From JAFDVL01 sp043783625 (GTDB lineage Bacteria > Acidobacteriota > Blastocatellia > RBC074): 64,000 nt of DNA. A program made the position numbers and the translations under genes. The stretch covers positions 1 to 64,000 of the forward strand of contig JAYVZE010000148.1 of the NCBI GenBank assembly GCA_043783625.1. Reading direction: 5' to 3'. The notes beneath the pieces were generated by a model, which was given only the letters and a program-made list of their open reading frames with translations, was not told the DNA's origin and did no database searches. Each line of letters starts with the position of its first letter. Positions within the stretch are counted from its first letter, which is position 1. This document shows, piece after piece, positions 9,475 to 16,735 of the stretch.

Positions 9475-10047
9475 TTATTTCAATTTGTCATGCAACCAGG
9501 CTTTCGCAAACGCCCAGTCGCGGCGTACCTGCCGTTCCGAAATCCCTATAACTTCGGCGATTTGCGGTTCCGTTAAGCCCACAAAATAACGCAGCTCGAC
9601 GACCTGCCCGACGCGTGGATAAATTGCTTCCAGTTCATTTAAAGCCCGATCCAGCGCAATTAAATCAATTGTATCCGGTTGCTCGAAGTCTTGCATAGCA
9701 AGACCTTCCAACGTGATCCGCGCAAAATCCCCACCGCGCTTTTGCGCCTTTTTGCCGCGTACATAATCCACGACCAGCCAGCGCATTTGCTTCCCCGCGA
9801 CATTGAAAAAATGCTCCCGGTTCTGCCATTCGATTTGTTGCCCATCGAACAAATGCAAATACACTTCATGCACCAAAGCCGTCGGCTGTAACGTCTGCGC
9901 ATAACCGCGCAAATGATATTGCGCCATACGACGTAATTCACCGTATACATGCGGAATCAATTCGTTGAGTGCTTCCAGTTCGCCAGCCGATTGTAATTTG
10001 AGCAAACGAGTAATGTCTAAATCCTGCCAAGCGGGAGAATGATTCAT
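9475..10047 (-). CDS. ECF RNA polymerase sigma factor (TIGR02999 type)
   Basis: A 190-residue sigma-70 family factor of the extracytoplasmic-function type expanded in Acidobacteriota and Planctomycetota. Region 2 is visible as YGELRRMAQYHLRG followed by PTALVHEVYLHLF, and region 4 as GLTEPQIAEVIGISERQVRR, a helix-turn-helix for -35 recognition. I chose the ATG at 10047; a TTG at 10095 would add 16 residues. No anti-sigma factor is adjacent. In these phyla such factors often work with Hanks-type kinases; one lies 3.4 kb away on the other strand, but a link is only inference. Confidence 0.88.
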   Translation of the reverse strand: MNHSPAWQDLDITRLLKLQSAGELEALNELIPHVYGELRRMAQYHLRGYAQTLQPTALVHEVYLHLFDGQQIEWQNREHFFNVAGKQMRWLVVDYVRGKKAQKRGGDFARITLEGLAMQDFEQPDTIDLIALDRALNELEAIYPRVGQVVELRYFVGLTEPQIAEVIGISERQVRRDWAFAKAWLHDKLK

Positions 10048-10440
10048 AAGCTTTTCTTCGAGAGTAAATTTTTCTGCTGGTTGTGTGACGCTCAAATACC
10101 CTAGCGTCCTAATAAATATACGCTGAATATCTGCTATACCGAAGCAAAACTTAACTATCTATTAAAACTTTATTTTCTTTGTCCGTTTTTTCCGACCACT
10201 TACGATTTATCAAATAGACCAGAAGAAAATTGACCTTCCGGTATATCTGGCAGGGCTAGCAGGCGAATTACACAGATTGAGGTCATTCGCTGTTCAATAC
10301 GAATGACCTCAATTTGTGCGACCACGTTATGAGAATAGCTGATCGCGCTCGCCTGATTCTTCGCCAATTGCAGCAAGCCGAGTTTGTTGAGATCGGCTTG
10401 CTTTGTATTCACTCAAAACTATTACGACAAGGAGAAAATG
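10048..10440. other. Long divergent intergenic region with a strong hairpin
   Basis: This 393-base stretch separates the sigma-factor gene (minus) from the exported protein at 10441 (plus), so it should hold both promoters. Its main visible feature is the 19-base-pair hairpin at 10271-10318, described separately. An open frame of 70 codons on the minus strand (10200-10412) starts with GTG, has no good ribosome binding site and runs through the hairpin, so I do not call it a gene. Confidence 0.5.
10271..10318. repeat. 19-bp hairpin upstream of an exported-protein gene
   Basis: The arms at 10271-10289 and 10300-10318 are complementary over 19 positions with one G-T wobble; the inner 13 (TTGAGGTCATTCG) are perfect, around a 10-base loop. 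There is no T-run on either side, so it is not a typical intrinsic terminator. It lies 120-170 bases before the start of the gene at 10441 and could be an RNA structure, an operator or a small mobile repeat. Confidence 0.7.
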
Positions 10441-11490
10441 ATGCGAAAACTAACTAGCACACTCAGACCAATCTCACTCACATTGTCACTCTTGTTACTG
10501 ATGATACTGTTCTCGGCGGCACAAGGGCAAGGACTGAATATGCTGCATAATGGAAGCTTTGAAGAAGGCTCAACTGGTTTAGCTCTCACAAAGCTATCCG
10601 ATTGGCGCATTCTCTCCGGCAATGTGGATGTGCTTTCTAACTATGTAGTCGCTGACGGCAGCAATTATCTGGATTTGATTGGGACACCAGGAGTGGCAAC
10701 GATAGAACAAACATTTCCTACTGTTTTAGGCCAAACATATACTTTGTCTGGTTGGGTAGCACACCATCCAGGAATTACCGTAGCAGGTGCAAATATAACA
10801 ATTAATGGCGAATTATTGGAGCCACTATTTCACACAGGGCGCACCACTGAAACCAATTTACAATGGACGCGCTTCACTCGTACTTTTGTTGCTAAATGCT
10901 CGACAACCATTTTACGGTTCGCAGACAAGAATTTGGCGGGATATGTTTTTGGCGGAACACTGTTGGACGGGCTTTCCGTTAATGCACAAGCGGCAGAAGG
11001 GGAAATTGTTTGTGACCGAAAGCTCTGCTTCAAAGCTCCATACGCCTGGCACTATGCCCTCCAAGTGCAGCGAAATCGAAATTACAATGTCAATATTCCT
11101 GGCGTTAATTTCGGGTTGCCAATAGACGTTTTTTCTTCCTGGGGAGTTAATCCCAACGTAACAATGGCACTGGAGCCTTATTCTCAACATGTCCGCTACA
11201 AACTGACAGCGGCTTATGTAGCAGCACAATTAAGCCTGCAAGAACAAATTACGTTCTGGTGGCATGGTATCGGCACTCTGAAACTGGGTTGCTTCGTGCG
11301 GATGCCGATGAATTCCACCCCAAGCTGTACGTTTCCTGTCTTGTTGGGTTCCGGTGAAAAATTGGACTCGAATTCGTCACTGGCAGACCTCTTTAATCAA
11401 ACAGAGCGCACCTTAAAAGGAGGGACGGATGACGAGCTACAAACGCTACTAAACATTTACAACCAACTGGATAATTGTCGCAACGATTAG
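10441..11490 (+). CDS. Exported protein with DUF642/choice-of-anchor-C-like domain
   Basis: A 349-residue secreted protein. The start at 10441 (an ATG also lies at 10438) has AAGGAG about seven bases before it and begins a signal peptide (ISLTLSLLLLMILFSA). The mature N-terminus has LHNGSFEEG, then SNYLDLIG and IEQTFPTVLGQTYTLSGWV, the layout of DUF642/choice-of-anchor-C beta-sandwich domains, which in other proteins bind carbohydrate or surfaces. The second half (about residues 200-349) contains paired cysteines (CDRKLC, and CFVR with PSCTFP) and matches nothing I recognise. A surface or extracellular role is likely; its ligand is unknown. Confidence 0.75.
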   Translation: MRKLTSTLRPISLTLSLLLLMILFSAAQGQGLNMLHNGSFEEGSTGLALTKLSDWRILSGNVDVLSNYVVADGSNYLDLIGTPGVATIEQTFPTVLGQTYTLSGWVAHHPGITVAGANITINGELLEPLFHTGRTTETNLQWTRFTRTFVAKCSTTILRFADKNLAGYVFGGTLLDGLSVNAQAAEGEIVCDRKLCFKAPYAWHYALQVQRNRNYNVNIPGVNFGLPIDVFSSWGVNPNVTMALEPYSQHVRYKLTAAYVAAQLSLQEQITFWWHGIGTLKLGCFVRMPMNSTPSCTFPVLLGSGEKLDSNSSLADLFNQTERTLKGGTDDELQTLLNIYNQLDNCRND

Positions 11491-11564
11491 CTCGGATTTG
11501 TCTATGAGATTAACCGAAGAGGCGGCTTACCTTACATAACAAAAATCATAGCGCGATGATAGAA

Positions 11565-11627
11565 CCTGCCACAGATGCCAGATCGTGTCCGCCCACCGTT
11601 GCATGAAAGTCTGGCAACTGTGGCAGG
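11565..11627 (+). terminator. Long hairpin, possible terminator
   Basis: Eighteen-base arms at 11565-11582 (CCTGCCACAGATGCCAGA) and 11610-11627 are complementary with one mismatch around a 27-base loop, followed by CTCCTTTATCTTTT. It lies downstream of the exported protein ending at 11490 and 31 bases before the start of the next gene. It could terminate the upstream transcript or attenuate the downstream one. The loop is long for a classical intrinsic terminator, so a repeat element is an alternative. Confidence 0.5.
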
Positions 11628-11658
11628 CTCCTTTATCTTTTCAGCAGAGGATAATCCC

Positions 11659-12042
11659 ATGAAACTATTTCTTATCGCACTAGCAATCGCAACCATCGCG
11701 TTGTCAGATTGTGGCGTACACCCAGCCGAAAACACAGCACTTCAAGCACAAGCAAAGCTGATAACTAAACATAAAGCTGCAATCATCTTCTTGTTAGAGA
11801 TGACGCACGAAGAATTCAAGGAAAAAATCTCGGTCAAAGGCGCGAGCGTCCGAGCGAAAGAAAAAAGGGTGGCAGAGATAAACAAATTGCTCCCCACGCT
11901 TAACGGCGAGCAGTTAACATCTGCGGCTGAAGAGAAAAATACGCTTCCGGGTAAGATTAAAGAATTGGCCGAGGAGAAAAAAAGGTTGGAAACAAGGCAG
12001 CAACAAATCACGGAGTTGCTCCAAGAACTTAAAAAAGATTAG
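11659..12042 (+). CDS. Small exported coiled-coil protein, possible lipoprotein
   Basis: A 127-residue protein starting at the ATG at 11659, chosen because it opens a signal peptide (KLFLIALAIATIALSDC). The cysteine after IALSD could be a lipid-attachment site, but aspartate before it departs from the normal lipobox. The rest is highly charged, rich in Lys, Glu and Gln, and the segment from about residue 70 to the end (such as KIKELAEEKKRLETRQQQ) should form a coiled coil. I do not recognise a family. The preceding hairpin may regulate it. Confidence 0.6.
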   Translation: MKLFLIALAIATIALSDCGVHPAENTALQAQAKLITKHKAAIIFLLEMTHEEFKEKISVKGASVRAKEKRVAEINKLLPTLNGEQLTSAAEEKNTLPGKIKELAEEKKRLETRQQQITELLQELKKD

Positions 12043-12091
12043 CGTTATTAGTTTTCCACTTCCATTATTTATTATCTGAAAGGAAAGAGAG

Positions 12092-12325
12092 ATGAAGCTG
12101 GAAGAAGCTTTTGAAAAAGCAGAAGCGTTGACAGTCGAAACCGGACGTTCGTACGAGTTGACCAATTCCACCCTTCTGACGAATCGCTGTTATGTGGAAA
12201 GAAGCGGTTGGATTATTCATCCCAGCATCATTATCGGTAATAATCGTAGAGACTATCTGAGACCAGACGATATAGCACGTGATGCTTGGGAAGTGGAGGA
12301 CTATTCTGACATATTCGATTTCTGA
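12092..12325 (+). CDS. Small hypothetical protein
   Basis: A 77-residue acidic protein preceded by a fair ribosome binding site (GGAAAGAGAG ending one base before the ATG). It has no signal peptide or membrane segment and contains aromatic and charged residues consistent with a folded protein (SGWIIHPSIIIG, AWEVEDYSDIFDF). I recognise no family. It lies 49 bases after the coiled-coil protein on the same strand and converges on the xisI gene. It may be an immunity-type or uncharacterised small protein, but there is no direct evidence for either. Confidence 0.5.
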   Translation: MKLEEAFEKAEALTVETGRSYELTNSTLLTNRCYVERSGWIIHPSIIIGNNRRDYLRPDDIARDAWEVEDYSDIFDF

Positions 12326-12342
12326 TAAAGAGTTACGCGATT

Positions 12343-12690
12343 TCACGCCACTGCATATTCCGTTTCAGCCCGCACAGAAGGCGAACGAAAGCCCAGCACG
12401 ATGTCGGATTTCGGCACGCCTTTGGATTCTAGTTCGCGGGCTACTGACACGTCAGTATTATCAGCTTGAATCCAGATTTTGCCGTTGTTGATTTCGAGGT
12501 CAATAATGACATTATGAACCCGTTCCTCCCGGCTCCAACCTTCCACCACCAACGCGTAGCGGTCATTTTTTTCGTCGAAGAACAAACGATCCCGGATGCC
12601 TTTTTCAAGATAGGGAACAGCCGAACGACGGGTCAGTAAATCCTTGATGATCTGACGATAGCGCAACACTTTTTCATCTACTGTTTCCAT
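12343..12690 (-). CDS. xisI: XisI-like protein
   Basis: A 115-residue protein matching the XisI family: KVLRYRQIIKDLLTRR at the N-terminus, then DRLFFDEKNDRYALVVEGW, and the C-terminal VPKSDIVLGFRSP. XisI and XisH were named as factors controlling fdxN-element excision in heterocystous cyanobacteria, yet the pair is spread in genomes that lack that element, and its biochemical role is unsettled. The gene overlaps the end of xisH by 13 bases, so they are translationally coupled. No excisable element or XisF recombinase is seen here. Confidence 0.88.
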   Translation of the reverse strand: METVDEKVLRYRQIIKDLLTRRSAVPYLEKGIRDRLFFDEKNDRYALVVEGWSREERVHNVIIDLEINNGKIWIQADNTDVSVARELESKGVPKSDIVLGFRSPSVRAETEYAVA

Positions 12691-13094
12691 AACACGATTT
12701 CCTCTGTTTGCTGATTGAAAACCAACAGCATAATATTTTCCTCGGCTCGCAAGGCTTCGCCTTCTGCATCGCCAAATTCCAGACGATAGGTTTCTTCATT
12801 AATGGCTAAAAAGAGTCGGCGTTCCGGCTCCGTTTGACCCAGCGCACGACGATACAAAATGTATTGCCCAATGGCGTGATACAAATCATCCAGATCGTTG
12901 CTGCCAATAAAGCTTTTGATTTCGACAGCAATCTTTTCTGTGCCTTTCTCGGCGGCAAGAAATCGTTCTGCCCCCAGATCAATCTGAAGATTCCGCGTCT
13001 TCCAAACCACCCGAAGGGGATCGTTGGTAATCTTCCAGCCATCTTTCTTGAGCGCATTAACAACGTGATGATGAACTTTATCTTTTGCTGACAT
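12678..13094 (-). CDS. xisH: XisH-like protein with PD-(D/E)XK-type fold
   Basis: A 138-residue XisH family protein. The start at 13094 is the ATG of MSAKDKVHHHVVNAL, the usual N-terminus of this family; an upstream start would add 16 unlikely residues. The pattern LQIDLGAE then KIAVEIKSF (Asp, Glu-x-Lys) is that of PD-(D/E)XK nuclease-like folds, and QYILYRRAL follows as in relatives. The family role is not established: nuclease activity is inferred from the fold. It is followed by xisI in a 13-base overlap. The pair may act as a mobile-element or toxin-like module. Confidence 0.88.
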   Translation of the reverse strand: MSAKDKVHHHVVNALKKDGWKITNDPLRVVWKTRNLQIDLGAERFLAAEKGTEKIAVEIKSFIGSNDLDDLYHAIGQYILYRRALGQTEPERRLFLAINEETYRLEFGDAEGEALRAEENIMLLVFNQQTEEIVLWKQ

Positions 13095-13458
13095 GGCTGA
13101 ATTATAACGGAAGCCGAAGAAGTTATCACCCTGCCACTGCAAAATATGTTCCTTCGGTGTCCGCTTTTCTGCGGCGTTTGCGATTCATGAGCTGAAAACA
13201 ATTATCAAGATTATCAAGAAGGATAGGTGTCAGAAATCCATGGGCTGGGGAAAAGAATTGCAGCTATACGCACGAGTGCTACGGCTCGGCGTAGCTTTGG
13301 TCGAGATTAACTTCTCTGTGTACGTGTCCTGCCAATCTGTACTAAAGCTACGCCGAGCCGTAGCACTCCAAACGCTCCGCCTTACATTAGAATTTTTCCT
13401 GATGATGATTTTTAGTTTTTGATTTGTCGCTCATAATGAGAATGACGTGAACAACCTA
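13095..13458. other. Intergenic region between xisH and the WD40 kinase
   Basis: This 364-base divergent gap should hold the promoters of xisH (minus) and the kinase gene (plus). Its only strong feature is the 27-base inverted repeat at 13275-13367. The remainder is AT-rich near 13380-13440 with no RNA gene or credible small coding sequence that I could see. Confidence 0.5.
13275..13367. repeat. 27-bp inverted repeat element, family C
   Basis: The arms at 13275-13301 and 13341-13367 are reverse complements over 27 positions with a single mismatch; the inner core reads GGCTCGGCGTAGC. A 39-base spacer separates them. The element is compact (93 bases), GC-rich relative to its AT-rich surroundings and has no coding capacity. 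It looks like a REP-type or MITE-type element rather than a terminator because no T-run follows either arm. Confidence 0.8.
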
Positions 13459-16400
13459 ATGACCGCAGAACAATCAAACCAAATCAAAGCCCTCTTCGAC
13501 GCGGCATTTGACCTTGCGCCTGAAGACCGTGAACAATTTCTGCGCAAGGAATGTAACGGCGATTTCCGGTTATTCGCTGAAGTGCAAAAGCTCTTTGCCG
13601 CGAATGACGAAGCGGCTGGTTTTCTTGAATCTCCGCCGCCGATCACAGATTTATCCGAGTTGTCCTTACCTGATAATCCCGATGCGGCAGTGGATCGTCG
13701 TATCGGGCATTATCAATTAATCAAGGAAATCGGACGCGGTGGGATGGCTCGTGTTTTTTTAGCCAACCGCGCCGACGATACATTTGAAAAACAAGTCGCT
13801 ATCAAATTGATTAGTGACCAGGTAAACAGCGAAGCTACGCGCAATCGTTTTTTGCAGGAACGAAATATTTTAGCGCGGCTGGAACATCCGTATATTGCGC
13901 GGTTGCTTGATGGTGGCACAACTGAAGGTGACGCTCCGTATTTCGTCATGGAATTTGTGGACGGGTTGCCGATTAATCAATATTGCGAGCAATATCAGCT
14001 TAACCTTACGGCACGGCTTCAGCTTTTTCGGCAGGTTTGCGAAGCGGTGCAATATGCGCATCAAAATCTGATTGTGCATCGTGATTTGAAACCATCAAAT
14101 ATTTTAGTGACGCCCGAAGGTACGCCGAAATTATTAGACTTCGGCATTGCGAAATTACTGGAAACAGATGAAGCGTCCTCAGCCTTAACGAAAACGCAAT
14201 TCCCTTTCACGCCGGAATATGCCAGCCCGGAACAAGTCAGCAAACAGCCGATCAATACCGCGACAGATATTTATTCGCTGGGAGTTTTGCTATACGAATT
14301 ATTGACCGGAAAAAAACCGTACGATTTAAAAAAATTATCGCTCTCACAAATTGCGCATGTTATTAGTGAAGCCGATCCAATCCCGCCAAAACTTGATTAC
14401 GAATTAGATAACATTTTGCAACGTGCGCTGCGCAAAGAACCCGCCGCACGGTACAAGTCCGTCGAACAATTTTCCGAAGATGTGCGCCGTTATTTAGCAG
14501 GCGAACCTGTGCTGGCGCGGCCTACGAGTTTTGCTTATCGCACGGGGAAAGTTCTTAAGAAAAATAAAATTACAGTCACACTCGCAGCAATTTTATTATT
14601 TACACTCTTGTCCGTGCTTGTTACCAGCATTCGCCAAAATTTCATTGCCAAAGAACAAGCGCGCCAGCAAAGGCGTCAGTTGTATGCTACGCAAATTAAT
14701 CAAGCCTTACAGGACTGGGAGCTTGGCAATCTGGAGCGCATGCGCGAAACGCTGAATAACTGGTTGCCACAAAGCGGACAGGAAGATTTACGCGGGTTTG
14801 AGTGGAATTATTTGTGGCAGCTACGAAACCCGCAAACGATCACATTTCAGCATGCGGTGACAGCGGACTTTGGCGGACTGGGATTTTCCGAACAAGACAA
14901 TTTCATCTGGGGGAGCAATCAAAAAGTATTTAGTTTGTGGGATGCGAAAACGGGGCAGAAACTGAACACGATGGATTTTTCCAATCATCAAAACGTGTAC
15001 ATGCATCATCTGGAAAAAGATTTCCCCATGTTGTTAGCTGATGAAAAAATGGTGCAGATGGTAAATTTGCGCACGGGACAATCACTCTTTTCTTTTGCGC
15101 TTCCGAATTATAGGGCAATTACTTTTGAGGTGCATCGCGGCACGATTTTCACTGGACACGACGATGGTACGGTGAAGCTTTGGGATGTTCCGACAGGCAA
15201 GTTGCGCTCATCGCTGCGATATCAGGACACGCCCGTTGATGCGATTTACTTTACCCTGAATTGGCAGAAAATATTCACGCGCGTTGCTCCACAGGAATGG
15301 CGGCTGCGGGATATAAACCAAGTGACATACCAAACCATCAGGTCAGAAACGGCGGCGGCCTTGCCACAGGGATCGCCTGACGGCAACTATTTTTGCTTTC
15401 AGGAAGAGGGACAAGCCGTCCGCGTGTTTGCCTCAACGACAGGCCGGGAATTAGGGCGCGTCACAGTGCCGGGCGAACCGATTCTCCACGCCACGTTTAC
15501 GCCTGATTCTCAACATTTACTTATCACCAGTACCGACAGCACGGCGAAACTGTATCGGCTTCCGTCGTTGGCGCAGGTCGCTATTTTCAAGAGTGACAGC
15601 GACTGGATGCATTACGCGGAAGTCTCACCGAATGGCAAGTTATTAATGGCGATATGCGGTGCGCTGACGGTTAAGTTGTGGGACACTGTGACGCAAAAAG
15701 AAGTTGCCGTTATCAAAGGTCACGAAGGCAAAGTTATTGGCGCAAAGTTCTCGCACGAGGGAAGCAAATTGCTGACGTGGAGTGAGGACGGCACGGCGCG
15801 AATCTGGGAGGTTGCAACTTTGCTCAAGCCTGACCAATTGACAGGTCACGAAGAAGGCGTTTTCTCAGTCGCGTTTGCGCCCGATGGCAAAACACTGGCT
15901 TCTGCAAGTAAGGATCACTCCATCAAATTGTGGGATGCGCAAACAGGTCAAGCCCTGCGCACGCTCAGCGGTCACACCGCCTGGGTATTTGCGGTCGCGT
16001 TTTCGCCCAATGGCAAGACGCTCGCCTCAGGCAGTCGAGACAATACGCTGCGCCTGTGGGACGTGGCAACAGGTGAGGAACTGCGGCGCTTTACTGGACA
16101 CACCGAACCCGTGCGCTCGGTCGCATTTTCGCCCGATGGAATGCGGCTGGCAACGGCGAGCAGCGATGCCACCATTCGCGTTTGGGACATCGCGTCAGGG
16201 CGCGAATTGATGAAATTAAGTGGGCACAAAGGCGAAGTGTATTCGGTTGCGTTTTCATCCGATGGAACTCAGATTCTCTCGGCAGGGGCAGATGATACTG
16301 CCCGGCTCTGGGATGCGCGTTCAGGGCAAGAGTTGCTCCAATTGCGAGGTCACACCGCCGATGTTTGGGCGGCAAAGTTTTCGCCGGATGGACACACGAT

Positions 16401-16710
16401 TGCAACGGTCAGTGCGGATCGTACGATTAAATTGTGGGATGCCAAAACAGGTCGTGAAACTGCTACGATTCGCGGACATGCCAACGATATTTTTTCGCTC
16501 GCGTGGTCGCCCGATGGAACCCGTCTGGCAACCTCTGGTAATGACAAAACAGTACGGATTTGGAATGTACAACTTGGAATGGAAGTGCTAACACTACGCA
16601 ATCATACCGAACAAGTGTGGTCAGTTGCATTCTCGCCCGACGGTAAAACTCTGGCCAGTGCAAGCTGGGATAAAACCATTCGCTTATGGCGTACCAACTC
16701 ATCCAAATAA
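13459..16710 (+). CDS. Ser/Thr protein kinase with transmembrane segment and WD40 propellers
   Basis: A 1083-residue Hanks-type receptor kinase. The ATG at 13459 is preferred over GTG at 13447. An N-terminal helical stretch common to acidobacterial kinases (IKALFDAAFDLAPEDREQFL) leads into the kinase domain (about residues 84-350): glycine loop GRGGMARVF, Lys116 in VAIKL, catalytic Asp209 in HRDLKPSN and Asp227 in DFG. A membrane segment (ITVTLAAILLFTLLSVLV, about 370-390) precedes a long WD40 region. The last seven repeats are very regular (GHT, FSPDGK, LASAS, LWD); earlier ones are degenerate, giving probably two propellers. The WD40 part would be periplasmic and could be the sensor. Confidence 0.95.
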   Translation: MTAEQSNQIKALFDAAFDLAPEDREQFLRKECNGDFRLFAEVQKLFAANDEAAGFLESPPPITDLSELSLPDNPDAAVDRRIGHYQLIKEIGRGGMARVFLANRADDTFEKQVAIKLISDQVNSEATRNRFLQERNILARLEHPYIARLLDGGTTEGDAPYFVMEFVDGLPINQYCEQYQLNLTARLQLFRQVCEAVQYAHQNLIVHRDLKPSNILVTPEGTPKLLDFGIAKLLETDEASSALTKTQFPFTPEYASPEQVSKQPINTATDIYSLGVLLYELLTGKKPYDLKKLSLSQIAHVISEADPIPPKLDYELDNILQRALRKEPAARYKSVEQFSEDVRRYLAGEPVLARPTSFAYRTGKVLKKNKITVTLAAILLFTLLSVLVTSIRQNFIAKEQARQQRRQLYATQINQALQDWELGNLERMRETLNNWLPQSGQEDLRGFEWNYLWQLRNPQTITFQHAVTADFGGLGFSEQDNFIWGSNQKVFSLWDAKTGQKLNTMDFSNHQNVYMHHLEKDFPMLLADEKMVQMVNLRTGQSLFSFALPNYRAITFEVHRGTIFTGHDDGTVKLWDVPTGKLRSSLRYQDTPVDAIYFTLNWQKIFTRVAPQEWRLRDINQVTYQTIRSETAAALPQGSPDGNYFCFQEEGQAVRVFASTTGRELGRVTVPGEPILHATFTPDSQHLLITSTDSTAKLYRLPSLAQVAIFKSDSDWMHYAEVSPNGKLLMAICGALTVKLWDTVTQKEVAVIKGHEGKVIGAKFSHEGSKLLTWSEDGTARIWEVATLLKPDQLTGHEEGVFSVAFAPDGKTLASASKDHSIKLWDAQTGQALRTLSGHTAWVFAVAFSPNGKTLASGSRDNTLRLWDVATGEELRRFTGHTEPVRSVAFSPDGMRLATASSDATIRVWDIASGRELMKLSGHKGEVYSVAFSSDGTQILSAGADDTARLWDARSGQELLQLRGHTADVWAAKFSPDGHTIATVSADRTIKLWDAKTGRETATIRGHANDIFSLAWSPDGTRLATSGNDKTVRIWNVQLGMEVLTLRNHTEQVWSVAFSPDGKTLASASWDKTIRLWRTNSSK

Positions 16711-16735
16711 TCCGCAAATCTGCTACTCTTTCCAG

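Noticed and set aside
10200..10412. 70-codon minus-strand open frame
   Set aside because: It starts with GTG, has no convincing ribosome binding site, and runs through a strong palindrome; no family resemblance was seen.
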